From NCBI GenBank assembly GCA_027493615.1, contig JAOSKK010000034.1, forward strand, positions 398,472 through 462,471: 64,000 bases of DNA, given 5' to 3'. The notes beneath the pieces were generated by a model. That model worked only from the letters and a program-made list of their open reading frames with translations, did not search any database and was not told where the DNA came from. The stretch is from Verrucomicrobiota bacterium. GTDB taxonomy: Bacteria > Verrucomicrobiota > Verrucomicrobiia > Limisphaerales > J093. Positions 19,435-31,294 of this stretch are shown piece after piece. A program made the translations under genes and the position numbers. Position 1 is the stretch's first letter. Every line of letters begins with the position of its first letter.

Positions 19435-20921
19435 TCAGCCGTCGAAGGGCAGCTTGCGCAGTTCGGTCTTGAGGATCTTGCCCGTGGCGTTGCGGGGCAG
19501 GGTGGCCATCTCGACGATCTGCTTGGGCAACTTGTAGTCCGCCAGGTGCTGCTTCAGATAGGCCTGCAGGGCCGCCGCGTCCAGGTGATGGCCGTCGTTC
19601 ATGGTCACGAAGGCAACCGGGTGTTCCCCCTTGCGGGTGTCGGGGCGACCGATGACCGCCGCCTCCTTGACGCCTGGGAAATGGTACATGACCTCCTCGA
19701 TCTCGCGCGGATAGACGTTGATGCCGTTGACCAGCAGCATGTCCTTCTTGCGGTCGGTGATATAGGTGTAGCCTTCCTGGTCCATGTAGCCGACGTCGCC
19801 GGTGTAGAGCCAGCCGTCCCGCAGCGCCTGGGCCGATTCCTCGGGCCGGTTCCAATAGCCCACCATGACATTCCCGCCCCGCACGCAGACCTCGCCCACC
19901 CGACCGGGGGGCAAAGCCTGTCCCTCGTCGTTGCGAATGCTGATCTCAACATCCGCAATGGGCAGGCCGATCGAGCCGGGTTTCTGGACGCCGCGAATCG
20001 GGTTGAGGGAAACCACCGGGCTGGCCTCGCTCAGTCCGTACCCCTCGATCAACCGGGCCGGGTAGCGCGCGTTGAACTCGCGCAGCGTATCGACGGGCAG
20101 GGGGGCGGCGCCACTGATGCAGATGCGCAAGGCGAGATTCGGGGGAACGGGGGGCGTGCGCCAACGCGCGGAACAACTGGGGATGGCAGGCAGGAGCGTG
20201 GCCCGGTGCCGGATCATCTCGGCCAGGCTGTTCTTGGGCGGGTGCAGCGAGCGGATGAGCACGATGGAGGCGCCGACCAGCAGCGGCAGCAGCACGCAGA
20301 CGGTGAGCATGAAGCTGTGAAACATGGGCAGCAGCAGGGCGAACCGGTCCTCGGACACCGCCTCGAGCACCTGCCGGCAACTGCCGACGTTGTGAAGGAG
20401 ATTCCCGTGCGTCAGCATCGCACCCTTCGGGTGCCCGGTTGTGCCCGAGGTGTAGATCAACAGCGCCAGGTCGGCAGTGTCACGCGGCACGGGTTGCCAG
20501 TCGGCCGGCGGCGGTGTTGCCGCAGGGAACGCCTCGCGTCGCAGCACGCGCAACGTGGGGCGGCCGGCGGTCAGCTTCGCCAGAGCTTCGTCCATCGCCG
20601 CCTCACTGAGCAGCAGGTCCACCCCGGCATCGGCGAGGATGTACGCCACCTCGTCCGCCTTCAGGAAGCAGTTGATCGGGACCACCACAGCGCCCGCCTG
20701 CCAGGCGCCGAACAAGGCCGAGATGAAGCCGGGGCTGTTGTTCATCCACAACGCCACACGCGCCCCGGGAGTCACGGCGAAGGTGTCCGTCAGTTGCCGG
20801 GCGACCTGGGCGGATTGCGCCACGAAATGCTGGTAGGAAAAGAGGTCGTCCCCCAGTACACGGCGGTCTTCTCCGCGTTGCTTTGGGCGGTTTCGCGAAA
20901 GGCCTGGGCCAAATTCACCAT
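19435..20921 (-). CDS. AMP-dependent acyl-CoA synthetase (FadD/AlkK-like; frameshifted near start)
   Basis: Adenylate-forming enzyme that activates a carboxylic acid with ATP and CoA. It shows the P-loop YTSGTTGHPKGA, the adenylation motif EGYGLSEASPV, the hinge TGDVGYMDQEGYTYITDRKKD and the catalytic Lys in LPRNATGKILK. Repaired length of about 495 residues is normal for medium/long-chain fatty-acid ligases. The start is the ATG at 20921 (MVNLAQAFRETAQ). One G is missing from the five-G run near 20855, so YWG continues in another frame as DDLFSYQHFVAQSAQ. A second pair of compensating C-run errors near 20160-20180 garbles about 10 residues. It ends just before the divergent-facing hydrolase gene start. 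Confidence 0.9.
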
Positions 20922-21051
20922 GACTTCAAGAGCGGTTCACGCGCATTGAATCGGTCCCCTTCCGGCCCGTCAAGGCGCGCGACCCGTCGCGCGTCGGCGG
21001 GGCGGGCAACATCAGACTTCTCAGGCGCCCACGCTCGTCTAGCCTGCACCC

Positions 21052-22383
<1,332 letters not shown>

Positions 22384-22390
22384 TTCCCCA

Positions 22391-22405
22391 GGGGTCAGCC
22401 CTTAA
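22391..22405 (+). repeat. Dispersed boundary motif GGGGTCAGCCCTTAA
   Basis: The same 15-mer occurs on the minus strand at the 3' end of the TIR gene (about 4420-4406). It is related to the GGGGTCAGTCCCTGAAAC boxes in the island at 45-63 kb. Here it sits a few bases after the proA stop. Confidence 0.6.
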
Positions 22406-22509
22406 TTTAATACTTAACTGCTCCGGGGCGCGTCGCGGCCAGGACGAGAGCGACTGGGGAACTCGAGAGCCGGCTTGTCCGGCAGGACGCCTTGGGACAG
22501 AGTGCGACC

Positions 22510-23067
22510 ATGCAGACGGCGGCCCAACACGACCCGGTGCCGGTCGAGGCGTACCTCGCCGCGGAGGAGCGGAGCGAGGTGCGTCACGAGTATCTTGGCG
22601 GAGTGGTGTACGCCATGGCGGGTGAAACGCGGGCCCACAACGAGATCGTGGGAAACCTCTACGCAGCCATCCGTTCGCACCTCCAGGGGGGTCGCTGCAA
22701 GCTTTACGTGAGCGACATCCGCGTGACGCTGAGCCTGCACGACGACGCTTACTTCTACTATCCTGACCTGGTGGTCACGTGTGATGGCCGGGACAGCGAT
22801 CCCCGGTTCGTGCGGTACCCGAAGGTTCTGGTCGAAGTTCTTTCCCCGTCGACCGAGCGGGTGGACCGGCGCGAGAAGTTCTTCGCGTACACCACGATCG
22901 AGTCGTTGGAGGAGTACGTGCTGGTGGCCCAACCGGCACGCGAAGTGACGATCTTCCGCCGCGCGGACGCCTGGCGGGCGGAGAAGGCGGCGGGAATCGA
23001 GGACGTCCTGACGTTAAACTCGCTGCAGATCGATCTGCCTCTGGCGGCGATCTACGAGGGTCTGTGA
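22510..23067 (+). CDS. Uma2-family (DUF820) restriction-endonuclease-like protein
   Basis: PD-(D/E)xK nuclease-fold protein of the Uma2 family, 185 residues, intact. It has HEYLGGVVYAMAGET near the N-terminus, then the catalytic YPDLVVTCD and VLVEVLSPSTE strands and the typical end segment SLEEYVLVAQ. Its biological role is unsettled; family members are abundant in accessory regions of Cyanobacteria, Planctomycetota and Verrucomicrobiota. The ATG at 22510 is preferred over an upstream ATG at 22492. Its TGA overlaps the next gene's GTG start (23064), so it is coupled to the ATP-grasp-like gene, an unusual pairing. Confidence 0.85.
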   Translation: MQTAAQHDPVPVEAYLAAEERSEVRHEYLGGVVYAMAGETRAHNEIVGNLYAAIRSHLQGGRCKLYVSDIRVTLSLHDDAYFYYPDLVVTCDGRDSDPRFVRYPKVLVEVLSPSTERVDRREKFFAYTTIESLEEYVLVAQPAREVTIFRRADAWRAEKAAGIEDVLTLNSLQIDLPLAAIYEGL

Positions 23068-24433
23068 GCGCCATCCCGAAAGGTACGGATCGACCGCAGG
23101 CGGTGGCGGAGCACCTTCGGGGCGCACTGCCTGTCGGCGGGTTGTTTGCCGGGTTCGAGTGGCGAATGGCCCTGGAGCCGTTCCCGCTTGAGCCGGCGCT
23201 CGCTCGGGAGATCGAGGTGCTCGGACGGGTGCTGCACCAGTTCTATCGGGCGGTGAACCTGCTGTACCGCCGGAGCGTCGAGGGCAAACAGCCGGCCTGG
23301 GTGGCGGACTGGCTGGACCGCGGCAAGCCCGCGGAGTTGATCGCGCTGCAACGACATCCGGCGTTCCGGAGCGAGCTCCCACGCGTGATCCGGCCGGACC
23401 TGCTGCTGACTGAGGACGGGTTTGCGATCACGGAATTGGACGCGGTTCCGGGCGGCATCGGCTTGACGGGCTGGCTCAACCGAACCTACGCCGCGCTGGC
23501 GGACGCGGGCACGGGTTCGACGTCCGGCGAGAGAAACGAAACGGTGGTGGGCGGGCCCCGAGGGATGCAAGACGGCTTCGCCGGGATCTTCGGGGAGGCC
23601 GAGCGCGTCCGGATCGTGGTGTCGGAGGAGGCCGCGACCTATCGTCCGGAAATGGTCTGGCTGGCCGGGGAACTGGGGGCGCGGTTCACGGTTCACGACG
23701 CGCAGTTTGCGGGGTTTGCACCGGGTGATGCGGTCTATCGGTTCTTCGAGTTGTTCGACCTGGCGAACGTACCGAACTCGCGCGCCCTCCTCGAACTGGC
23801 GGCGGGGAGGCAGATCCGGCTGACGCCGCCGCCCAAACCGTTGTTCGAGGAGAAGATGCTGCTGGCGCTGTTGTGGAACCGGAACTTGCGCGGGTTTTGG
23901 CGCCAGGAGCTGGGCGAGGGTTTCCTCGATCGCCTCCTCCGGCATGTGCCTTACACGTGGGTGGTGGATCCGGCACCGCTGCCGCCGCAGGCCGCGATCC
24001 CGGAGTTGAACCTGACAGACTGGCGGCAGCTCAAGGAATTGTCGCAACGCGAACGGGACCTGATCCTGAAGGTGTCGGGATTCCACGAGACGGCGTGGGG
24101 GCGCGGAGCGTGTTTCTCGGGAGCGATCTTTCGGGGGCGGACTGGGCCGAGGCGGTGGACGCAGCGTTGCGCGCTTCCGAAACGTCGCCCTTCGTACTGC
24201 AGCGCTATCACAAGCCGCGTCGGATCGAGACGGCTTACTTTGATTTCATGCGAGGCGAGCTGGTGTCGATGCCCGGGCGGGTGCGGCTGTGTCCGTACTA
24301 CTTTCTGGACGGGGCCGGGGATCAGGCTCGCCCCGTGTTGGGGGGGGTATTGGCCACGATTTGCCCGGCGGACAAGAAGATCATTCACGGCATGCGGGAC
24401 GCGATTCTGGCGCCGTGCCGGATCCGGTCATGA
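23064..24433 (+). CDS. Hypothetical protein, ATP-grasp/glutathionylspermidine-synthase-like (frameshifted)
   Basis: About 456 residues after repair. I do not recognise a named family with certainty. The stretch RPDLLLTEDGFAITELDAVP followed by a Gly-rich GGIGLTGWL, together with the later FVLQRYHKPRRIETAYFDF and MPGRVRLCPYYFLDG, resembles the substrate and nucleotide sites of ATP-grasp ligases. No signal peptide or membrane helix is seen. One G is missing from the run near 24104, so TAWG continues in another frame as ARSVFLGSDLSGADW to the stop at 24431-24433. Start GTG overlaps the Uma2 stop, and its own stop overlaps the marC ATG: a tight three-gene operon. Confidence 0.55.
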
Positions 24434-25062
24434 TGGAGTTCACGTTGCTGGCGTTCAGCTCGTTGTTCGTGATCGTGGATCCGATCGCGACGGTGCCGGC
24501 TTTTCTGGCGATGACACCCCACGACACGCCGGCGCAACGGGTGCGGATGGCGCGGCTGGCCTGCCTGGTGTCCGCAGGGATGCTGGTGGCGTTCGCCTGG
24601 GTGGGCAAATGGATCTTCAAGCTGTTCGGGATCACCATACCGGCGTTTCAGATGGCGGGGAGCATTGTGCTGTTGCTGGTGGCGCTGGACATGTTGAAGG
24701 CGCAGCGCTCGCGGGTGCAGGAAACCAACGAGGAGACGTTCGCAGGCGCCACGAAGGACGACATCGCGATCACGCCGCTGGCGGTGCCGATGCTGGCCGG
24801 GCCGGGGGCGGTGACGACGGCCATCCTGCTGCACGGCCGGGCCGACACGTGGAGCAAGCAGGCGGGGTTGTTCGTGGCGATTGTGGCGGTGTGCGCCGTG
24901 AGCTACGTGATCTTCCGGGTGTCGGCGCGGGGGCGGGTTGGCTGAATCCCATCGCGTTGCGGATCATCACGCGGATCATGGGGTTGTTGCTGGCTGCGGT
25001 GGCGTGTCAGTTCGCGTTCAACGCCCTGAAGGGCTTGCGGGCGGAGATGGGCTTGGGGGTAA
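24430..25062 (+). CDS. MarC-family integral membrane protein (frameshifted)
   Basis: Six-helix inner membrane protein of the MarC family, transport role unproven. Family hallmarks: FVIVDPIATVPAFLAMTP at the N-terminus, the middle repeat GSIVLLLVALDMLKA, the second-half signature ITPLAVPMLAGPGAVTTAIL, and the end RIITRIMGLLLAAVACQF. A shift near 24937 (SARG then WLNPIALRI) divides it. The TAA at 25060-25062 is only in frame if one G of the five-G run at 25054-25058 is removed; otherwise the frame runs to 25229. The start ATG overlaps the upstream stop. Confidence 0.8.
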
Positions 25063-25191
25063 GGTGCGTGGGGGGCGCAAGACGGGGAGGTGGCGGGCAA
25101 AGGCGCCCGCCACAGCACCCGGAGCCGGGTGCGATCCCCGACCAGACGGTCGAGGGGGGCGCGGTCCGCGGGTGGATTGGATTGGTTCCGG

Positions 25192-26676
25192 TTAGAAGTT
25201 CAGGGAGACTTCGGCGCGGAGGAAGGTGAGGAGCTCGCGATCCACATAGAAGTCGTCCTGCCAAATCAGCTCGCCCCAGAGATGGCCTTTGACGTGCCGG
25301 CTGAAGGTGTGCGTGAGCACGCCCTGGAAGTAATGACCGCGAAAGTGGCCATCCTGACTGAAGCGGGCGGCGTTGATGGTGCGGGTGGGGACGGACTCGG
25401 GGGCAAAGAGGGCGTTGTAGTAGAAGCCGAGTTGCATGGGCTTCATGGGGTTGAGGGTCCAGCCGGCACCGATGCGCTGGATGTTGTTGAGCTGGGCGAT
25501 CTTGCCGCCGGTCTCCTGCACGTAGGAGTAGATGTAGAGCTCGCTCCAGCGCGGCCAGCGCCCCCAGAGGACATCGAACATCTCGTCGCGGCCGGTCGAG
25601 TCGGGGTCATCGCCGGAGAGGTGTTCGAAGATGAGGTGGGCCTGGTTGTTCAAGACGTCCTTGAAGAGGTAGCTCACGCGGGCGTTGACGCCGAAGGCGT
25701 CGAGGTCGCGACGTTCGGTGTTGGCGGCGACGGGGGTGCGCACCATGGGATCCATTTTCTCGCCGAACTGGTAGGCGCCTTCGAGGGAGTAGCTCCAATG
25801 CTCGGCGGGGGTGCCGGTGATCTTGGCGCCGAGGGTGAAGATGTTGGCGTCGTCGCCGTTGCGGAACTCCTGGTCATCGCCCTTGTAGATGAAGTAGCCA
25901 TCGATCTGGGTGTTCTTCAGCGACTTGTTTGAAGCGTAGAGAATGACGCCCTGCTCGTTCTGCTCGGTGAGGGTGTAGGCGCTGGAGTTGTCGAGCGTGG
26001 GCATCCAGTCGTCGGGGCGGGCGCGCTGGTAGATGAAGATGCCGTCGAATTTGGTCTTGAGGTCCTTGGCGTCGTAGGTGAGTCGGGCGCTGTCGAGGAA
26101 GTAGGTCCAGGAACCATCACCAGGGGTGCCGTCGGCGACGAGCCACCAGTTCCAGAAGTCGCCGAGGACGATATCCTGGCGGCCGGCGGTGACGGTGAGG
26201 GGTTGGTCGAAGGCGTTGGCCCATTTGAGGTTCAGGTTGTCCACGATGCCGTAGCGCCATTCCATGCCGCTCCGGCCGCCATAGACGGGGATGAAGGAGG
26301 GCTTGGTCCAGAGGCGCGACTCGGAGGCGATCCGGGTGTTGAAGCTCACGTTGGTGACGGGGGTGGCGGAAGCCCAAAGCCGGCTGCGAAAGCGGATGAC
26401 GTTCTGCTCATGCAGGGGATCGACGTCGGACAGGCTGACGATGTTGTCGTAGTACTCGTCGCGGACGCGCAGGTCGGCGCCCCAGGACAGCCAGGCGGCG
26501 GGTTTCTTGGCGTCGGCGATCCACTGTTCCGTGGTGCTGAGCGGAGCCGCGGGCTTGGGGGCCGGCGCGGCGGGTGCCGTGGGCACACTAACGGAGGCGG
26601 ATTGGGCGCAGAGTTTGGTCAGCCTGGCCGCCAGCGCCAGCGTGAGGAGGAGACAACGCGTCGAGGGAGGTTGCAT
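25192..26676 (-). CDS. Alginate-export-family outer-membrane porin
   Basis: 494 residues, intact. The signal peptide (LLLTLALAARLTKLCAQ) is followed by a Pro/Ala-rich linker and a beta-barrel with alternating aromatic strands, such as WGADLRVRDEYYDNI, MEWRYGIVDNLNLKW and GRQDIVLGDFWNWW. The barrel ends in EVSLNF with C-terminal Phe, the outer-membrane insertion signal. It matches the alginate_exp (AlgE-like) porin type, which passes anionic or aromatic solutes in different bacteria. The start lies 34 bp after the end of the symporter gene on the same strand, so it is probably the last gene of the ior-paaK operon, providing outer-membrane uptake. Confidence 0.85.
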   Translation of the reverse strand: MQPPSTRCLLLTLALAARLTKLCAQSASVSVPTAPAAPAPKPAAPLSTTEQWIADAKKPAAWLSWGADLRVRDEYYDNIVSLSDVDPLHEQNVIRFRSRLWASATPVTNVSFNTRIASESRLWTKPSFIPVYGGRSGMEWRYGIVDNLNLKWANAFDQPLTVTAGRQDIVLGDFWNWWLVADGTPGDGSWTYFLDSARLTYDAKDLKTKFDGIFIYQRARPDDWMPTLDNSSAYTLTEQNEQGVILYASNKSLKNTQIDGYFIYKGDDQEFRNGDDANIFTLGAKITGTPAEHWSYSLEGAYQFGEKMDPMVRTPVAANTERRDLDAFGVNARVSYLFKDVLNNQAHLIFEHLSGDDPDSTGRDEMFDVLWGRWPRWSELYIYSYVQETGGKIAQLNNIQRIGAGWTLNPMKPMQLGFYYNALFAPESVPTRTINAARFSQDGHFRGHYFQGVLTHTFSRHVKGHLWGELIWQDDFYVDRELLTFLRAEVSLNF

Positions 26677-26710
26677 GATGTGTTGATGGGGTTGATCTGG
26701 CCAAAGTGAA

Positions 26711-28654
26711 TCAGGCGGAGGCCCCGGGGTTGCGGGTGCCGAAACAGTGGTCCAGGTGCCGGCTGTCCGTGGGGCGGGTGAAGGCGCTCACGACCAACAG
26801 GGTCAGGACGGAGAGGGGCAGACCGATGAAGAGCGGGTCGACCGACGGCCAGTTGGGGGCGTGGGCGAAGACGCTGGCCTTGACGAGGCCGATGGTGGTG
26901 CACTCGGGCAGCTTGACGAAGGTGAGCCAGAGGGCGGTGACGAGGAAGCCCACGAGCATGGAGGCCAGGGCGGCGGGTGGGGTGACGCGGCGGGACATGA
27001 TGCCGCCGACAAAGGCAGGGAGGAAGGTCGAGGCGCACAGGCCGAAGAAGATGGCGGTGGCGCGGGGGATGATACTCACCACGTAGGCCTCCTTCTTGGC
27101 GTAGTAGCCGATGAGGACGGCGAGCACGAGTCCCACGAGGATCGAGACCCGGACGATCGAGATGGTGTGATCGTGGCCGCCGGTGGTGCGGCGCGGGGCG
27201 ATGGTCTCGACGACGTCGCGCCCGACGGCGGTGCCGACGGTATGGAACTGGCTGGAGAGCGTGCTCATGGCGGCGGCCAGGAGGGTGAGGAGGAAGATGA
27301 GGCCAAACCACTTGGGCATCGCAGTCGTGATGTAGGTGGGGATGATCTGGTCGGAGACCCCCTTGGCGACGACGACGGAGATGGAACGGCCCTGGGCGAC
27401 GCGATTGGGTCCGGGGCCAGGGGTGAGATAGGGCTGCTGCGCGTCCAGCACCGCCGGCAGGAGCGTGCCTTCGAGGATGGCACCGACGGCGTTGGTTTGT
27501 TTGGCCACTGGGAGCCACTGACCCTCGGTGTTCGTGGGGATCGCGGCGGTGAAGTTGGTGGTCGAGCCGTTCGGGTTGGTCTGCTTGATGAGGTCCAGCC
27601 AGGCGCCGCCCTCGGCGGGCCGGACCAACTGGAGGAGGACATGCCCTTTGTCGGCGTCGATGGTGCGGATGACGCGGCCCTGGAAGAGGGGGCCATGGAT
27701 GGCGAAGTAAGCATTCGAGAGGGCGCCGGTGGTGAAGGCGACGCCGGTCATGGCAAGGATGAACACGCCGCCGACGCCGACCGCGCGGTTAAGTTCGCGC
27801 TTGCTCTTGACGGTCATGAAGCGGACGGCGAGCTGGGGTTGGGCGAGCACGCCGATGCCCACACCCATGACGATGGTCGAGACGACGATCCACCAGAGGT
27901 TGTACTTCGGGTCGCCGAAGCCGAACTCGGGCATGGACGTCCAGCCGCGGTGGCCGATGCTGGTGAGGGTTCCCGGCAGGAGGTCCTTCAAGTCGGTGAG
28001 GGTGCGGTGGCCCTCGACGACGCCGCCGACGCTGACGTAGGTGTAGATCAGCAGGACGAACATGCCGACGAACATGATCACGCCCTGCAGCGCGTCGGTG
28101 TACATCACGCCCTTGAGGCCGCCAAAGAAGACGTAGGCGGCCACGATGGTGGCGAAGAGCAGGAGGGCGGTGTTGTACTCAATGTGAAAGGCGGTGGCGA
28201 TGAACTCCGTGCCACCGATCAGGACGGCGGCGCCATAGAGCGGCATGAACAGTGCAATGACCGCACCGGCAAACACCTGCACCACCCGGCTCTGGTAGCG
28301 GCGGCCGAGCAGTTCCGGGAAGGTATGGGCGTCGAGCCGGTGGCCCATCTGGCGGGTGGGTTCGCCCAGGAAGATGAAGGCGATGAAGATGCCGACGAAG
28401 ATGTTGCAGAAGGTCAGCCAGAGCAGGCTCATGCCGAACAGCCCGGCGGCGCCGCCGAAACCGACAATGGCGCTGGTGGAGATGAACGTGGCCCCGTAGC
28501 TGAGGGACATGATGAAGGGGTGGGCCTTGCGTCCCGCGACCAGGTAGTCCGTGGTGGTCTTGGTGCCCCGGTAGCCCAACCAGCCCAGGTAGCCGGTGAC
28601 GAACAGGTAGAGCAGGACGACGAGGATGTCGATCAGGGCGACTTGAGCGAACAT
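26711..28654 (-). CDS. Sodium:solute symporter (SSS family)
   Basis: About 647 residues with 12 or more hydrophobic segments. The start is the ATG at 28654 (MFAQVALIDILVVLLYLFVTG). Family signatures include the GTKTTTDYLVAGRKAHPF region, FISTSAIVGFGGAAGL for the sodium site, and LFMPLYGAAVLIGGTEF. A long hydrophilic loop of about 130 residues (27260-27680) sits between later helices, larger than usual. A small membrane protein is encoded directly upstream. With the ior-paaK genes, the substrate may be an aryl or other organic acid; this is inferred from position. Confidence 0.9.
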   Translation of the reverse strand: MFAQVALIDILVVLLYLFVTGYLGWLGYRGTKTTTDYLVAGRKAHPFIMSLSYGATFISTSAIVGFGGAAGLFGMSLLWLTFCNIFVGIFIAFIFLGEPTRQMGHRLDAHTFPELLGRRYQSRVVQVFAGAVIALFMPLYGAAVLIGGTEFIATAFHIEYNTALLLFATIVAAYVFFGGLKGVMYTDALQGVIMFVGMFVLLIYTYVSVGGVVEGHRTLTDLKDLLPGTLTSIGHRGWTSMPEFGFGDPKYNLWWIVVSTIVMGVGIGVLAQPQLAVRFMTVKSKRELNRAVGVGGVFILAMTGVAFTTGALSNAYFAIHGPLFQGRVIRTIDADKGHVLLQLVRPAEGGAWLDLIKQTNPNGSTTNFTAAIPTNTEGQWLPVAKQTNAVGAILEGTLLPAVLDAQQPYLTPGPGPNRVAQGRSISVVVAKGVSDQIIPTYITTAMPKWFGLIFLLTLLAAAMSTLSSQFHTVGTAVGRDVVETIAPRRTTGGHDHTISIVRVSILVGLVLAVLIGYYAKKEAYVVSIIPRATAIFFGLCASTFLPAFVGGIMSRRVTPPAALASMLVGFLVTALWLTFVKLPECTTIGLVKASVFAHAPNWPSVDPLFIGLPLSVLTLLVVSAFTRPTDSRHLDHCFGTRNPGASA

Positions 28655-28776
28655 GGCGATGCGGTGGGTTGGGGCCTGGCGCCGTCCAGGGGCAGGGCCG
28701 GGTCCGGGATGCGGGCAACGGGGCTGAGCGGAAAGCGGGGCATGAGCCTCCAGGCCCGGCGGGGCCGGCGGGCGAC

Positions 28777-28947
28777 TCAGAGCTTCTCTTCGAGTTGGTC
28801 CTCCTGCTTGGCCCAACGGACATCGTCGGGCTGGACGGTTTCGTCGCCACGGTTCCAGTGGCGCCAGCTATAAACGACACAGGCCAGGGCACTCAGCAAA
28901 CACAAGATGTACGCCAGCCAGACCCAGGGATCAGGGATACCGAGCAT
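28777..28947 (-). CDS. Small single-pass membrane protein, symporter accessory type
   Basis: 56 residues beginning MLGIPDPWVWLAYILCLLSA, with one membrane helix and then a charged tail ending KQEDQLEEKL. This length, motif and position directly ahead of a sodium:solute symporter match the small accessory proteins that accompany many SSS transporters. It lies 122 bp upstream of the symporter start and 15 bp after the ACT-domain gene. Confidence 0.8.
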   Translation of the reverse strand: MLGIPDPWVWLAYILCLLSALACVVYSWRHWNRGDETVQPDDVRWAKQEDQLEEKL

Positions 28948-28961
28948 AAGCGATTCCTTGT

Positions 28962-29402
28962 TCAGGCTTCGAGTCGACGGAAGAGATCCTCGGCGTCCAC
29001 CACTTGGACCTGCGCCGTCTGCAAGGCGGCCAGGGCGGTGTCGGGGTCCTGGAAGCGGAACACCAGCAGACCGCGGTGGTCCGTCCGGACGGTGAAGGCG
29101 TACATGTACTCGACGTTGATGCCGGTGCGCTCGAAAACCTCGAGGAGGTTGGCAAGGCCGCCGGGTTGGTCGGGGACGGCAACGACGACGACCTCGGTGA
29201 GCTTGACGGTCCAGCCGGCGTCTTCGAGGAGGCGGCGCGCCTTTTCCCAGTCGCGGACGATGAGCCGGAGGATGCCGAACTGGTGGGTGTCGGCCAGGCA
29301 GAGCGTGAGCAGGTTGATCCCGGCCTGGGCCAGCACCCGGCACGGGGCGCTGAGGGCGCCTGGTTTGTTTTCGAGAAAGACCGAGAGTTGCTTGAGTTTC
29401 AT
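28962..29402 (-). CDS. Tandem ACT-domain protein
   Basis: 146 residues, intact: two ACT domains in tandem (MKLKQLSVFLENKPGALSAP and, from about residue 70, EVVVVAVPDQPGGLANLL). ACT domains bind amino acids as allosteric sensors. A stand-alone protein of this type often follows paaK and ior genes in anaerobic or fermentative gene blocks and is thought to sense aromatic or branched amino acids. It sits 48 bp downstream of paaK. Confidence 0.9.
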   Translation of the reverse strand: MKLKQLSVFLENKPGALSAPCRVLAQAGINLLTLCLADTHQFGILRLIVRDWEKARRLLEDAGWTVKLTEVVVVAVPDQPGGLANLLEVFERTGINVEYMYAFTVRTDHRGLLVFRFQDPDTALAALQTAQVQVVDAEDLFRRLEA

Positions 29403-29450
29403 GGTTTGTCGGGGCCGGGGTCGGCGGCGGCTGGCCGCTTCCGCCGGCGT

Positions 29451-30776
29451 TCACAACTGGCGCCGGTCCACCACGCGTTTGGCTTTGCCTTCGCTGCGTT
29501 GGAGCGTATGCGGTTCGACGAGCCGGACGTGGACGTGGAGGCCGATGACCTGGGCGATGGCGTGGGCGAGGCGTTGCTGGAGTTTCTCGAGCGCGCCGAC
29601 GGTGTCACTGAAGAACTGGGCGGTGACCTCGACCTGCACCTCCATCTGGTCCAGGCCTTTCACGCGGTCGACGAAGATCTGGTAGTGAGGCAGCGTGCCC
29701 TCGACGCTGAGCAGGGCGGCCTCGATTTGCGAAGGGAACACGTTGACCCCGGATGATCATCATGTCGTCGGTGCGGCGGGCGATGCGCTTGATGCGGCGG
29801 AGGTGCGGCCGCACGCGCAGGGCTCGGGGTTCAGGGCGCTGATGTCGCGGGTCCGGTAGCGGATCATCGGCATGGCCCGCTTGCAGAGCGTGGTGAGGAC
29901 GAGCTCGCCCTCGACGCCATCGGGCACCGGTTCGCCGGTTTCCGGATTGATGACCTCCGGGTAAAACATGTCCTCGAAGATGTGCGGCCCGGCCTGGTGC
30001 GGGCATTCCATGGCAACGCCCGGGCCGATGATCTCCGAGAGGCCGTAGATGTCGTAGGCCTTGATGCGGGTTTCGGCCTCGATGCGCGTGCGCATGCCTT
30101 CGGTCCAGGGTTCGGCGCCGAAGACGCCGGCGCGAAGCGGCAATTGCTTGAAGTCGACCCCCAGCTCGCCGGCGCGTTCGATGAGGTGCAGGAAGTAGCT
30201 GGGGGTGCAGCAGATGGCGGTGACGCCGAAATCCTTGAGGATCATGATCTGCCGGTCCGTGTTGCCGCCGGAGATCGGGATCACGCCAGCGCCCAGGGCT
30301 TCGGCCCCGTAGTGGGCACCGAGGCCGCCGGTGAAGAGGCCGTAGCCGTAGGCGTTTTGGATGACGTCGCCAGCATGCAGGCCGCAGGCGAGGAAGCTGC
30401 GTCGCATGACCTGGGCCCAGTCATCGACGTCCTCCTGGGTGTAGGCGACAACGATCGGTTTGCCGGTGGTGCCGCTGGAGGCATGGAACCGAACGATTTC
30501 CTGCAGCGGACTGGCGAAGAGGCCGAAGGGGTAGGTATCGCGCAGGTCGGTCTTGGTGGTGAAGGGGAGCTTCGGGACGTCGTCCAAGGACCGGAGGTCG
30601 GCCGGGGTGAGGCCGCGTTCGGTGAGCCGTTGGCGGAAAAGGGGCACGCGGTCGTAGGCGCGCTGCACGATGAATTGCATCCGGGACCACTGCACGGCGC
30701 GCAATTGCGGCAGCGGCAGGAAGTCCATTGCGCTGGCGGGATCGAACGGGCCGGGGGTCGAGGCTGCAGGGTTCAT
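29451..30776 (-). CDS. paaK: Phenylacetate-CoA ligase (frameshifted near 3' end)
   Basis: AMP-forming ligase that converts phenylacetate (or a related aryl acid) to its CoA thioester. Motifs: FHASSGTTGKPIV (P-loop), YDIYGLSEIIGPGVAMEC, and the C-terminal domain RTDDMMIIRG and NVFPSQIEAALL. Frame changes lie near 29800 (after CACGRT) and near 29750 (inside the IRG-VNVFPSQ hinge). The C-terminal part ends KAKRVVDRRQL at 29451. Repaired length of about 442 residues is typical. Starts 10 bp after the iorB end; the ior-paaK order points to arylpyruvate or 2-oxo acid oxidation followed by, or coupled to, aryl acid activation. Confidence 0.9.
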
Positions 30777-30785
30777 GGCAGGGGA

Positions 30786-31294
30786 TCAAAGGCGTGCCCG
30801 GGACGCCGCGTCAGGCGGGGGACCCTGCTGGCGGCCGAGGGCGAACGCACGAAGGTTGCTGACGAGCAAGCCGGGCGGGAGGTTGGCTTCGAGGGCGGCC
30901 TGCCAGCAGGCTTCCGGAAGGTCGAGGTGCCGGCTGAGGCAGCCGAGCATGGCGACGTTCAGGCTGCGTTTGTTCTCGAGCTGGGCGGTGTCCACGTGGG
31001 AGGGCTCGATGAGCACCCCGCCCGGCTGAGATAACCCCGGTTGTTTTCGAGTTGATCCGGCGTCAGCACGACCAGGAAGTCCGCTTCGCCGAAAGGGACC
31101 ATGGGGCTGAAGACGCGCGGGCCGAAGCGGACGTCGCTGTTGACCGAGCCGCCGCGCTGGCTCATGCCGTGAACCTCGGCCTTCTTGACATCGTGGCCGG
31201 CGCGGAAAACGGCGTCGCCGAGGATGTCCGACGCCTTCAGGACGCCCTGACCGCCGAGGCCGGCGATCACGACGCTGGTAACGGAGTTTCGCAT
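30786..31294 (-). CDS. iorB: Indolepyruvate ferredoxin oxidoreductase, beta subunit (frameshifted)
   Basis: Gamma-domain subunit of 2-oxoacid:ferredoxin oxidoreductase. The N-terminal motif is VVIAGLGGQGVLKASDIL, followed by KKAEVHGMSQRGGSVNSDVR and PFGEADFLVVL, all classic for IorB. A shift near 31022 (YLSRAG versus GGVLIEPSHVDTA) splits the gene; the C-terminal part runs to 30786. The likely start is the ATG at 31294, which overlaps the end of iorA by 28 bp, so the subunits are translated together. Confidence 0.88.

Noticed and set aside
26747..28873. 708-codon plus-strand frame opposite the symporter
   Set aside because: Asp/Glu/Gly-rich antisense shadow of transmembrane codons; no domain, and the minus-strand gene is clear.
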